Of a stretch of 38,901 nt of DNA, positions 30,779-38,693 are shown in pieces. The stretch comes from Peptococcaceae bacterium (lineage in GTDB: Bacteria; Bacillota; Desulfotomaculia; Desulfotomaculales; Desulfocucumaceae), in NCBI GenBank assembly GCA_023512435.1, contig JAILZP010000027.1, forward strand, positions 1 through 38,901, given 5' to 3'. Both the position numbers and the translations under genes were made by a program. The notes below the pieces were generated by a model. It had not been told where the DNA came from. It worked only from the letters and a program-made list of their open reading frames with translations, and searched no databases. Each line of letters begins with the position of its first letter. Positions within the stretch are counted from its first letter, which is position 1.

Positions 30779-31924
30779 TCACAGCCCCAAAGCCTTCGCA
30801 ATCACTTCCTTCATAATCTCGTCCGTGCCGCCGCCGATCCGGTTCAGCCTGGAATCCCGCCACGACCGCTGCACTTCGTACTCCATCATGTACCCGTACC
30901 CGCCGTGGATCTGCAGCGCGGCGTCGGCCACCCGGTGGCTCACCTGGGCGCATACCAGTTTGGCGATGGAGATCTCCTTCACCGGGTACTCCCCGGCGGC
31001 AAATTTTCTGGCCGTGGAATAGACCAGCTGCCTGGCCGCCTCGATTTCGGTGGCCATTTCGGCCAGCCTGTGGGCGATGACCTGAAACTTGACCAGCGGC
31101 CTTCCAAACTGGGTGCGCCGGCGGGCGTACTCCAGCGCCTTTTCAAAGGTCCTCTGGGCGCCGGACACGGCGCAGGCCATCCCCATCAGTCGCTCCCCCT
31201 GCAGCTCCCACATGATCTGGTGAAATCCCCGGTTCTCCACCCCCAGCAGGTTTTCCGCCGGCACCCGGCAGTCCTCGAACAGCAGTTCCGCCGTGTCCGA
31301 GGACCGCATGCCCACCTTTTCCAGTTTCCTGGTCACCGTGAAGCCGGGAGTGTCCTTATCCACCAGGAAAAGGGACACGCCGTTGTAGCCCCGGTCGGGG
31401 TCGGTCTTGGCCACCAGGGTGATGAAGTCCGCCCTGACGCCGTTGGTGATGAAAATCTTCCTGCCGTTGATGACCCAGTGGTCCCCGTCCCGCACCGCCC
31501 TGGTTTGAATCGAGGCAACGTCCGATCCGGCGTTGGGCTCGGTGATGCCCAGGCAGGCCACCTTCTCGCCCCTGAGGGCCGGGACCAGGTACTTTTTGAT
31601 CTGTTCCCCGGTGCCGAACTGCATTATGGGCGGCGTGGCCATGTCGGTCTGCACCGCCACCGCCATGGCCAGAGATCCGCAGCCGCAGCGGGCCAGTTCC
31701 TCGGCCAGCACGATGCCCATGAAGTAATCGCCGCCGGCGCCGCCGTACTTCTCCGGATAGCGCAGGGACAGGAATCCCAGTTCCCCCATGCGCGGGAAAA
31801 CCCAGTCGGCAAAATACCCCTCCCTTTCCCACTCCTCCACGTGGGGGGCGATTTCGGTCTCCACAAACTTTCTTATGGTCCTTCGCACCGCCTGGTGTTC
31901 TTCGGTGAATACGGAGTATTTCAA
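30779..31924 (-). CDS. Acyl-CoA dehydrogenase 1
   Basis: 381 residues from TTG 31924 (AAGGAGG seven bases upstream). It carries LGITEPNAGSDVASIQT, QIHGGYGYMMEYEVQRSW and IGGGTDEI at the C-terminus. As in its paralogue, the MCAD-type Glu is replaced by Gly and a Glu is present in GERLMGMACAV of helix G. The pair may act at two oxidation steps, on two acyl-CoA substrates, or as a heteromer; the sequence does not decide. Directly downstream lies an inverted heptad pair, then the second dehydrogenase. Confidence 0.94.
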   Translation of the reverse strand: MKYSVFTEEHQAVRRTIRKFVETEIAPHVEEWEREGYFADWVFPRMGELGFLSLRYPEKYGGAGGDYFMGIVLAEELARCGCGSLAMAVAVQTDMATPPIMQFGTGEQIKKYLVPALRGEKVACLGITEPNAGSDVASIQTRAVRDGDHWVINGRKIFITNGVRADFITLVAKTDPDRGYNGVSLFLVDKDTPGFTVTRKLEKVGMRSSDTAELLFEDCRVPAENLLGVENRGFHQIMWELQGERLMGMACAVSGAQRTFEKALEYARRRTQFGRPLVKFQVIAHRLAEMATEIEAARQLVYSTARKFAAGEYPVKEISIAKLVCAQVSHRVADAALQIHGGYGYMMEYEVQRSWRDSRLNRIGGGTDEIMKEVIAKALGL

Positions 31925-31947
31925 TGGGAATCCTCCTTCCCAAAAAA

Positions 31948-32072
31948 TAGCCGTTAGCTGTTAGCGCCCTGCTGCTAGCTTTTAGCTTCTGGCTTCTAGC
32001 TTCTGGATGTCAGCTTCTAGCAGCTAGTCGCTGGTCGCTAGTCCTAGTCGCTAATTGCTTGCCGCTAACTGA
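31948..32072. repeat. Long heptad array, 18 units
   Basis: Eighteen consecutive units of T[AG]GCTTC/TAGCTGC type (TAGCCGT, TAGCTGT, TAGCGCC, CTGCTGC, TAGCTTT, TAGCTTC, TGGCTTC and so on), with one 6-nt unit (TAGTCC, 32039-32044). It starts 23 nt upstream of the dehydrogenase TTG and ends 2 nt from the carboxyltransferase stop codon (32075-32077), so it occupies almost the whole intergenic space. Confidence 0.9.
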
Positions 32073-32074
32073 AA

Positions 32075-33631
32075 TCAGGTTGGAGAGCTGCCGTGCATTT
32101 TGGCCCTGGGCGGAAGTTTTTCATTTTTGTTGGCGGTTATCCGGAGCGCTTCTATAATTTTTTTCCTGGTCTCCCCGGGTTCGATCACCTCGTCCACCAC
32201 CTGGGCGGTCCAGCTTTTGGCCGCCTCGAACACGTCCAGCCTTTCCCTGGCCCGGTTCAGGTATCCCGTGTAGGCATCCTCTTCGATGCCTCTCCCATAC
32301 ACCTTTCTGTAATCCGTTTCGGAACATTCCACGGCAAACCTGGCAATGGGCCAGGCGTAGCAGAGGTCGACCCCCATTCCTTTCACCCCGCCCATAATTA
32401 TGCTTCCGGCGTCGCCGTAGGCCTCCCTGATCACCACGCTGACCTTGGGAATGGTGGCCGTGGCGTATACATCCAGTATTTTGCCCCCATGCCTTAAGAG
32501 TCCCCTGGCTTCCTGGTCCTCTCCCGGCACGAAGGGAGGCGTGTCAACCAGGGTGACCAGCGGTATGTTGTAGGCGTCCAGCACCTGCAAAAAGCGGTAA
32601 TACTTGTCGCAGGAATCAATCTCCAGGATGCTTCCCGGCTCCTTGGGGTTGTTGGCCACCAGCCCCGCAACCTCCCCGTTGAAGCGGCAAAAACAGGTAA
32701 TCAGGTTTTTGGCGTAATCTTTTTTAATCTCGTAATAATGTCCGTCGTCAACCAGAAGCTTAATCACTTCGTGCATGTCATACCCGAGGTTGTAGTCGTC
32801 GGGAACCAGGCGGGCCAGTTCTTCCACCGGCCGGCGGGGGTCGTCGGAGGTCTCCCTGCGGGGCGGCTTCTCCCGCCAGTTGGAAGGGAGATAGCCGAGC
32901 AGGGCCCTGGCGCTCTCTATGGTTTCCCGGTCGCTGTCGCCCACCACGTCGCAGGTGCCGCTGTACATCATGTGGTAATCGGCGCCGCCCACGTCGTCCC
33001 CGATCCTTTCCGAGGTGGCCGCCTCCGTCATCCGCGGGCCGCCCAGCCACAGGTATCCCGTCCCCCTGCTCATCAGAAGAAAGTCGCAGAGGGCCGGAGC
33101 GTACGCCTGCCCGGCGATACAGGGCCCCATCAGCACGTTGATCTGGGGGATTACCCCGGAGTAGCGCGATTCCAGGGCAAAATACCAGTCCACTCCCGCC
33201 ACCGGGACGTCCTGGTAGCCCAGCCTCCCCCCGGCCGAGTCCAGCAGCCAGACCATGGGGATGCCCCAGGCGGCGGCCATGTCGAGAAGCCTGGCGCACT
33301 TCATCAGGTGCTGGGTTCCTATCGACCCGCCGTACACGGTGAAATCGCTGGCATAAACAGCCACCGGGCGGCCGTCCACCATCCCCGTTCCGACAACCGC
33401 GCCGTCGCACGGGGCGTCCGATTTTTTGCCGTCGATGCGCCGGCCGGTGGCCTGGACGCAGGAACCAAGCTCGGAAAAAGTGCCGGGGTCCATGAGGCAC
33501 TCTATTCTCTCCCGGGCCGTCATTTTACCCCTGGAGTGCTGCCTTTCCACGGCCTCAATCCCGCCGCCGGTCAAATTTTTCCGCCTTATGTCTTTCAGCC
33601 TTTGTATTGCTTCGTCCATCACCCTGCCCAC
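32075..33631 (-). CDS. Acyl-CoA carboxylase carboxyltransferase subunit 2
   Basis: 518 residues from GTG 33631 (GGAGGTGG, six bases). This crotonase-fold homologue (COG4799) has two halves. The N-terminal half shows MTARERIECLMDPGTFSEL and LLDSAGGRLGYQ. The C-terminal half shows LVTLVDTPPFVPG and AYGDAGSIIMGGVKGMG. It moves CO2 from carboxybiotin to an acyl-CoA. Compared with propionyl-CoA and methylcrotonyl-CoA carboxylase beta subunits, DSAGGR replaces DSGGAR, which may affect the acyl pocket. It is clearly paralogous to the gene upstream (33645-35195, 13-nt gap), which shares MTARERI/LTARERI, DxxSAGxRL and the VDTxxFVPG region. Confidence 0.93.
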   Translation of the reverse strand: MGRVMDEAIQRLKDIRRKNLTGGGIEAVERQHSRGKMTARERIECLMDPGTFSELGSCVQATGRRIDGKKSDAPCDGAVVGTGMVDGRPVAVYASDFTVYGGSIGTQHLMKCARLLDMAAAWGIPMVWLLDSAGGRLGYQDVPVAGVDWYFALESRYSGVIPQINVLMGPCIAGQAYAPALCDFLLMSRGTGYLWLGGPRMTEAATSERIGDDVGGADYHMMYSGTCDVVGDSDRETIESARALLGYLPSNWREKPPRRETSDDPRRPVEELARLVPDDYNLGYDMHEVIKLLVDDGHYYEIKKDYAKNLITCFCRFNGEVAGLVANNPKEPGSILEIDSCDKYYRFLQVLDAYNIPLVTLVDTPPFVPGEDQEARGLLRHGGKILDVYATATIPKVSVVIREAYGDAGSIIMGGVKGMGVDLCYAWPIARFAVECSETDYRKVYGRGIEEDAYTGYLNRARERLDVFEAAKSWTAQVVDEVIEPGETRKKIIEALRITANKNEKLPPRAKMHGSSPT

Positions 33632-33644
33632 GGTATTCCACCTC

Positions 33645-35195
33645 CTATGCCGGCTTTATCGACCGCTTCCTCCCGGGAAGCTCCTCGTGCTTGTTCCCGG
33701 CGGCCTCCAGCGCCCTGATTATTTTGGGCCGCGTGTCCCTGGGATCGATAATCTCGTGCACCGTGTAATAAGTGGTCCAGTGACTGCCCATATGAAACAC
33801 GCTGAACATTTCTTTCAAAATATTTAAGTAAAAATCGAAAACCTCCCGGTAATTTCCCCTCTCCCTGGCCTCGGCCAGCTCTTTGTTGAATACGGCGTGC
33901 ACCACCGTTTCCGGGCCGGTGGGGGCAAACTCCATGGTCGGCCAGCCGTAGACGAAGTCCGGAAACATCCTCGAGCAGCCCATGACGATGTTCCCCCCCC
34001 CGTAGGAACGCCTCAGAACCACGGTGACCTTGGGGCAGGTAAGGTTTGCGTAATTGTGCAGCAGTTTCGCCCCGTGCCGGATTACGCCCAGCTTCTCCCA
34101 CTTGTCGCCGGGCACGAAGGCGGTGGTGTCCACCAGGGTGACCAGGGGAATGTTGAAACAATCCAGGATATTCATAAAGCGGTCGTATTTATCCGAGGAA
34201 TCGGGCTCAAAAATGCCGCTCAGCTCCTCTGGGTTGCTGGCCACAATGCCGGCCGCCCTGCCCCCGAACCGGGCGAAGCCGGTGACCAGGTGCGGCGCGT
34301 ATTCGGCCTTGAGCTCAAAAAACTCTCCGTCATCGACTATTTTTTCAATCACCTCGTGGATATCGTAGGTAAACTTGGGGTTGTCCGGCAAAACCCAGGG
34401 CAGGCTCTCCTCCCTTCTCATGGGGTCGTCGCCGGTTCCGGCATGGGGCGGCTTCTCCCAGCAGTTCTGGGGAAGGTAGCCGATCAGGGTCCTGGCCATT
34501 TCAACGGCCTCCTCGTCGCTGCCGGCAATCAGGTCGCACTGTCCGCTTTTCTCCATGTGGAACCGGGCCGACCCGGCCCCGGGGGATTCAACCCTGCCGC
34601 CCAGCCACAGGAAAGCGGTGTTCCTGTTCATGATCAGGAAGTCGGACAAAACCTGCAGGTAGGCCGCCAGGCCGGTACAAGGCCCCAGGAGCAGGTGAAT
34701 CTTCGGAATAACGCCCGAGTACAGGCAGTACTGCCTGATCAGCTGGGCAATGCCGTTGAAACCAACGTCGCCGTCCTTCATGCTCAGCCTTTCCCCTGCG
34801 GAGTCAAATATCCCGATCAGGGGCACCCTCAGCCGGCCGGCCATTTTTACCAGGTCCACCAGCTTCCACGCCGCCTGGTCGCCCAGAGATCCAGACATCA
34901 CCGTAAAATCCAGGGCGTAAAGCACAACCTGCCGGCCGTTTATCCGGGCCAGGCCCATAACGACCCCGTCCCCGGGGCTGGGCCTGGATTTTCCGTCAAA
35001 AGGGGGCCGGGTGTCCCTCACCGCGGACCCTATTTCCTCAAAACTGCCGGGGTCGGCCAGGAGGGCTATCCTCTCCCTGGCCGTGAGCTTGCCCAACTGC
35101 CGCTGCAGGGCGGCCCGGTCCCCCCCTCCCCCGGCCAGGTTTTCCTCGCGAAGCCGGCTGAGTTTCTCCAGGTAACTGTCCATCCATTTACCCAA
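33645..35195 (-). CDS. Acyl-CoA carboxylase carboxyltransferase subunit 1
   Basis: 516 residues from TTG 35195 (AGAGGG about 7 nt upstream). It is a COG4799 carboxyltransferase with LTARERIALLADPGSFEEI, IFDSAGERLSMKDGD, VTLVDTTAFVPGDKWE and SYGGGNIVMGCSRMFPD. It would carboxylate an acyl-CoA using carboxybiotin from the carrier gene three genes upstream. Two full-length, divergent carboxyltransferases are present with one biotin carboxylase and one carrier. They may form one heteromeric enzyme, as in actinobacterial AccD pairs, or two enzymes sharing the biotin parts. Substrates are unresolved. The 15-nt gap after the biotin carboxylase stop implies cotranslation. Confidence 0.93.
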   Translation of the reverse strand: MGKWMDSYLEKLSRLREENLAGGGGDRAALQRQLGKLTARERIALLADPGSFEEIGSAVRDTRPPFDGKSRPSPGDGVVMGLARINGRQVVLYALDFTVMSGSLGDQAAWKLVDLVKMAGRLRVPLIGIFDSAGERLSMKDGDVGFNGIAQLIRQYCLYSGVIPKIHLLLGPCTGLAAYLQVLSDFLIMNRNTAFLWLGGRVESPGAGSARFHMEKSGQCDLIAGSDEEAVEMARTLIGYLPQNCWEKPPHAGTGDDPMRREESLPWVLPDNPKFTYDIHEVIEKIVDDGEFFELKAEYAPHLVTGFARFGGRAAGIVASNPEELSGIFEPDSSDKYDRFMNILDCFNIPLVTLVDTTAFVPGDKWEKLGVIRHGAKLLHNYANLTCPKVTVVLRRSYGGGNIVMGCSRMFPDFVYGWPTMEFAPTGPETVVHAVFNKELAEARERGNYREVFDFYLNILKEMFSVFHMGSHWTTYYTVHEIIDPRDTRPKIIRALEAAGNKHEELPGRKRSIKPA

Positions 35196-35210
35196 GTCAG
35201 ATCCCTCTTT

Positions 35211-36578
35211 TCAATCTTCATCCTCATCCACGGGAATGAATTTTCTGACAAATCCCGTGTCATAATCTCCATCCGCAAACGATTTGTCCGCCAGCATCCT
35301 CCTGTGCAGCGGAATGGTGGTTTTGACCGGCTCAATCACAAATTCCCGCAAAGCTCTGGACATGACGCTTATGGCCGATTTTCTGTCCGGCCCCCAGGCA
35401 ATGAGTTTGGCCAGGAGAGAATCGTAATAGGGCGGAATACTGTACCCCTGGTACACGTGGGTGTCCAGCCTGACGCCGAAACCTCCGGGGGGGCGGTAGC
35501 GTTCCACCGTGCCCGGTGAGGGCAAAAATGAATTTTCCGGGTCTTCCGCGTTTATCCTGCACTCTATCGCCCATCCCCTTCCGGGCACCGAAGAAAAGTC
35601 GTAATCCAGGCACTCCCCCGCGGACAGCCTGATCTGCTCCTTCACCAGGTCAATCCCTGTCACCATCTCCGTTACCGGGTGCTCCACCTGGATCCGCGAG
35701 TTAATTTCCATGAAGTAAAAATTTTTCTTTTCATCCAGGATAAACTCAACCGTCCCGGCGTTGAAATAGTTCATCGACTGGGCCACCTTCAGGGCAGCCG
35801 CGCCCATTTTTTCCCTCAGCACCCCGTCCAGGGCGGGGGAGGGGGCCTCCTCCAGCAGCTTCTGGTACCTTCTCTGCACCGAGCATTCGCGATCTCCCAG
35901 GTGGACAACCCTGCCGGAACTGTCGCCCAGTATTTGAAATTCGATGTGCCTTGGGTTTTGCAGGTACCTTTCAATGTAGAGGGTGTCGTTCCCGAAGGCC
36001 GCCGCCGCTTCGGCCCTGGCGATGGAAAATTCCTCTTTAAGCTCCTCCGGGCCGGAGCAGATGCGCATGCCCCGCCCGCCCCCCCCGGCGCTGGCCTTGA
36101 TCATGACCGGGTAGCCGGTTTCGGCTGCTATGGCCAGTGCCTCATCCCGCGAAACAACCCCCCGGGCACTCCCGGGGATTACCGGGACGCCGGCGGCGGC
36201 CGCCATTTCCCTGGCCATGAGCTTGTTTCCAGCCAGGCGGATGTTTTCCGGACTGGGGCCGATGAAAACAAAACCCTCCTCCCGGCACCGGGCGGCAAAC
36301 TTTTCATTTTCCGCCAGGTAGCCGTAGCCCGGGTGGATAGCCTGGGCGCCGGTTTCCCTTGCCGCCCGGAGTATTTTGTCCATGTTCAGGTATGTGTCCG
36401 CCGGCTTGAATCCGGCCAGGCACACCCCTTCGTCGGCCAGGGCGGCGTGCAGGCTCTGCCGGTCGGCCTCGGAAAAGACGGCCGCGGTTTTCAGCCCCAG
36501 ATCCCGGCAGGCCCTGATTATGCGCACCGCAATTTCTCCCCTGTTTGCCACCAGAACTTTTTTAAACATACCGGACAT
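35211..36578 (-). CDS. accC: Biotin carboxylase
   Basis: 455 residues. The start is ATG 36578 or, with better spacing from GAGGATGAGGA, ATG 36569. All ATP-grasp marks of AccC are present: FKKVLVANRGEIAVRII, HPGYGYLAEN (82-91), GNKLMAR (K119), K161 in VMIKASAGGGGRGM (glycine loop 165-171), and EINSRIQVEHPVTEM (E291, R295). It carboxylates biotin on the carrier protein using ATP and bicarbonate. It is a stand-alone AccC-length protein, unlike the fused alpha subunits of proteobacterial methylcrotonyl- or geranyl-CoA carboxylases. It is cotranscribed with the carrier upstream (9-nt gap). Confidence 0.95.
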   Translation of the reverse strand: MSGMFKKVLVANRGEIAVRIIRACRDLGLKTAAVFSEADRQSLHAALADEGVCLAGFKPADTYLNMDKILRAARETGAQAIHPGYGYLAENEKFAARCREEGFVFIGPSPENIRLAGNKLMAREMAAAAGVPVIPGSARGVVSRDEALAIAAETGYPVMIKASAGGGGRGMRICSGPEELKEEFSIARAEAAAAFGNDTLYIERYLQNPRHIEFQILGDSSGRVVHLGDRECSVQRRYQKLLEEAPSPALDGVLREKMGAAALKVAQSMNYFNAGTVEFILDEKKNFYFMEINSRIQVEHPVTEMVTGIDLVKEQIRLSAGECLDYDFSSVPGRGWAIECRINAEDPENSFLPSPGTVERYRPPGGFGVRLDTHVYQGYSIPPYYDSLLAKLIAWGPDRKSAISVMSRALREFVIEPVKTTIPLHRRMLADKSFADGDYDTGFVRKFIPVDEDED

Positions 36579-36587
36579 TCCTCATCC

Positions 36588-36845
36588 TCAATCGGTTTCC
36601 AGAACCATCAGCAGGCCGCCGTCGGCCACCGGGTCCTCGTTACGGGCCACGATTTCAACGACCTTTCCGTCGGCGGGGGACTTAATCTTTTGGAAAACCT
36701 TCATGGTCTCCAAAAGGCACAGGACCTGCTTCTTTTTCACCGTGTCGCCCACTTCCACGTAGGGCGGGTCTTCGGGCGAAGGCCTGCGGTAAAAAACGCC
36801 GGCAATGGGGGCCCTTATTTCCAGCCTCTTGGGACTTTCTGCCAT
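36588..36845 (-). CDS. Biotin carboxyl carrier protein, short free-standing form
   Basis: 85 residues from ATG 36845. It is a biotinyl/lipoyl domain with the attachment site LLETMKVFQKI (K49), close to the canonical (A/E)MK(M/L). The region before it, RRPSPEDPPYVEVGDTVKKKQ, is the conserved PxSPexxP(F/Y)V-x-x-G motif with an exposed loop known as the thumb in AccB. The N-terminal extension of E. coli-type AccB is absent. It carries carboxybiotin from the carboxylase to the carboxyltransferases. It heads the carboxylase block, and a heptad-like array lies just upstream. Confidence 0.9.
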   Translation of the reverse strand: MAESPKRLEIRAPIAGVFYRRPSPEDPPYVEVGDTVKKKQVLCLLETMKVFQKIKSPADGKVVEIVARNEDPVADGGLLMVLETD

Positions 36846-36881
36846 TTCTTCAATTCACCCCTGTGTTAATAGTTGAAAGCC

Positions 36882-36937
36882 TTGCTGCTATGAGAATGGC
36901 TGTATGCTTTAAGCTGCAAGCTATAAGCTTTATTAAG
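36882..36937. repeat. Degenerate heptad array
   Basis: Eight 7-bp units in register: TTGCTGC, TATGAGA, ATGGCTG, TATGCTT, TAAGCTG, CAAGCTA, TAAGCTT, TATTAAG. More diverged than the other arrays. It lies between the AtuA-tail gene and the carrier gene. The other part of the gap (36,938-37,009) shows nothing clear. Confidence 0.6.
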
Positions 36938-37009
36938 CCACAGGGCACAAGAACAGCGCCCCGGGTTTTCATTGTCTTGGTGCCTCATTCGCGGTATGCG
37001 GGCCTGTAA

Positions 37010-37324
37010 TTAGATGTCTATGTACATGCGGAGCAGGTTGGCCCCGAAGCACTTGCCGAGGTTGTCGCTGCGCAGCGACCTGGACGCCCCCCCGTTCAGC
37101 GCACCCTTCAGGACGAAGTTAAAGGCCTTGATGTTGGGAACCTCGTAGCGGATCACTTCACCCTCCACCATCCCCCTGAAGTGTTCCTTCACCCTCCCGG
37201 CGGTCACCTGTTCTTTGATCAGCTGGTAGTCCTCGTCCCGGTAAGGGAAAAGGCCTATGTTCACCGTGTCGCCCTTGTCGCCGGACCGGGCGTGGGCCAA
37301 TTCCAGGAGAAGCACCCTGGGCAC
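37010..37324 (-). CDS. AtuA C-terminal-domain protein (separate subunit)
   Basis: 104 residues from GTG 37324. Its ribosome site (GGAGGTGG) lies inside the last codons of the upstream gene, and only one base separates that stop (37326-37328) from this start. The sequence (LLLELAHARSGDKGDTVNIGL, KEHFRGMVEGEVIRYEVPN, FNFVLKGALNGGASRSLRSDNLGK) matches the small ferredoxin-like domain that normally forms the last 100 residues of AtuA proteins. Here it is a gene of its own. Coupling strongly suggests a fixed 1:1 partner of the DUF1446 protein. Function in terpene-acid catabolism is not biochemically clear. Confidence 0.82.
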   Translation of the reverse strand: MPRVLLLELAHARSGDKGDTVNIGLFPYRDEDYQLIKEQVTAGRVKEHFRGMVEGEVIRYEVPNIKAFNFVLKGALNGGASRSLRSDNLGKCFGANLLRMYIDI

Positions 37325-37325
37325 C

Positions 37326-38693
37326 TCAATCCACCTCCAGCATGTCTATTTTTACCTGTTTCTCCACCTCTTCCCTGGGCACCAGGGCCGACCAGAGCCC
37401 GATCAGTTCCCGGGGCCTGGGCATTCCCCCGCCGGCGCCGGCGCCGGCCGTTGGCGGCCCGTTCAGGGCCAGGGGCGGAAGAAGCCGGGGCATCCTGGCG
37501 GCATCCAGCTTGTTCCTGGTGCGCACCGCAATCCTCAGACCCACCTCGTTCAGGTCCTCGCCGTCCCCCCAGGCCAGGGGCCCGGAAAGGGAATTGTAGC
37601 CGATATACTCCGTCAGAATCTCCTCGAACCGCAGCCCCAGGGCGGCAAACTGCTTTCTCAGGATTTCATCTGCCTTGCGGGCCTTTTTCATGGCGTGGGG
37701 CCAGGAGTAACGGATCACAGCCTCGCCCAGCCAGCCGTCGCTGTATCCGATGGAGGCCTTAAGCGTTGCCGGCCTGGGCCTGCCCCTCACGCAGGTGATC
37801 CTTACCCGGTCCGGGCCGTCCTCCTCCAGCCGGGCCGAGGTAAAGTCGGCCACCACGTCGGGGGTGACATAGGCCGCGGGGTCGTGGACCTCGTACAGCA
37901 TCTGCTCCTTCACGGTCATCAGGTCGACCCGCCCGCCGGTGCCCCCGGGCTTGGTCAGCACGGCATCCCCGTTTTCATACACCTCGGCCACGGGGTAGCC
38001 TATCCTTTCCATGCCCGGAATGTTCCACCAGTCGCCGCTGAAGTTCCCCCCGGTGCTCTGGGCCGAACACTCCATCAGGTGGCCCAGGAGAATTCCGGCC
38101 GCCAGGCGGTCCCAGTCATCCCAACGCCAGCCAAGTTCAAAGACCATGGGCGCCAGGAACTGGGCCGGGTCAGAGGTGCGGCCGGCAATGACCACGTCGG
38201 CCCCCATCTCCAGGGCGTCCACCATGGGCTTTGCCCCCAGGTAGACGTTGGCGAAAACAATCCTGTCCTCGATGGCGGCGATGTCCTCCCCGCTCTCCAT
38301 GTCGGAAAGGTCCACCCCCATGGACCGGAGTTCCCCGATCCTTGGCAGTATGTCGTCTCCGGTAATCACGGCTATTTTCAAACCCTTCAGCCCCATCCTG
38401 CGGGCCAGGTCGCACACCGCCCTTCCGGCGCCGGGAGGATTAATCCCGCCGGCGTTGGTCAGAATCTTTATTCCCCTTTCCCGGCAGGGCGCCAGCAGAA
38501 CATTGAAGAACATGTCCTCCACGTAACCCTTGGCCGGGTCCTTCTGCCTGGCCTTCTGCAGGATGGCCAGGGTCAGCTCGGCCAGGGCGTCGCAGGCAAT
38601 GTACCTGACGTTGCCGGACTGCGCCACGTCCAGGGCCGGAAAGGGCGAATCCCCCCAGAAGCCCTGCCCGGCCCCGATGCGAACACTCTTCAA
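37326..38693 (-). CDS. AtuA-family (DUF1446) acyclic terpene utilisation protein
   Basis: 455 residues from TTG 38693 (GGGTGGG 4-10 nt upstream). Motifs of the family are GAGQGFWGDSP, ILTNAGGINPPGAGRAV, VITGDDILPRI, GADVVIAGRTSDPAQFLAP and STGGNFSGDWW. AtuA is needed for geraniol/citronellol catabolism in Pseudomonas, and homologues occur beside acyl-CoA carboxylases in many anaerobes; the biochemical role remains unclear. An internal alanine/glycine/proline-rich stretch (AGAGAGGGMPRP, about 415-430) near the C-terminus looks like a linker. Together with the next gene it makes up the full-length AtuA architecture. It is the first gene of the operon seen in this window; earlier genes may lie beyond 38,901. 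Confidence 0.85.
   Translation of the reverse strand: MKSVRIGAGQGFWGDSPFPALDVAQSGNVRYIACDALAELTLAILQKARQKDPAKGYVEDMFFNVLLAPCRERGIKILTNAGGINPPGAGRAVCDLARRMGLKGLKIAVITGDDILPRIGELRSMGVDLSDMESGEDIAAIEDRIVFANVYLGAKPMVDALEMGADVVIAGRTSDPAQFLAPMVFELGWRWDDWDRLAAGILLGHLMECSAQSTGGNFSGDWWNIPGMERIGYPVAEVYENGDAVLTKPGGTGGRVDLMTVKEQMLYEVHDPAAYVTPDVVADFTSARLEEDGPDRVRITCVRGRPRPATLKASIGYSDGWLGEAVIRYSWPHAMKKARKADEILRKQFAALGLRFEEILTEYIGYNSLSGPLAWGDGEDLNEVGLRIAVRTRNKLDAARMPRLLPPLALNGPPTAGAGAGGGMPRPRELIGLWSALVPREEVEKQVKIDMLEVD

Noticed and set aside
30905-31957. 350-codon plus-strand frame antisense to acyl-CoA dehydrogenase 1
   Set aside because: Same reason: shadow frame with no domain and no start signal.
8662-32072. 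Heptad arrays considered as CRISPR arrays
   Set aside because: Units are only 7 bp, with no spacers between repeats and no cas genes nearby.
33897-35519. 540-codon plus-strand frame opposite a carboxyltransferase and the biotin carboxylase
   Set aside because: Antisense shadow of two strong genes. No ribosome site and repetitive composition.
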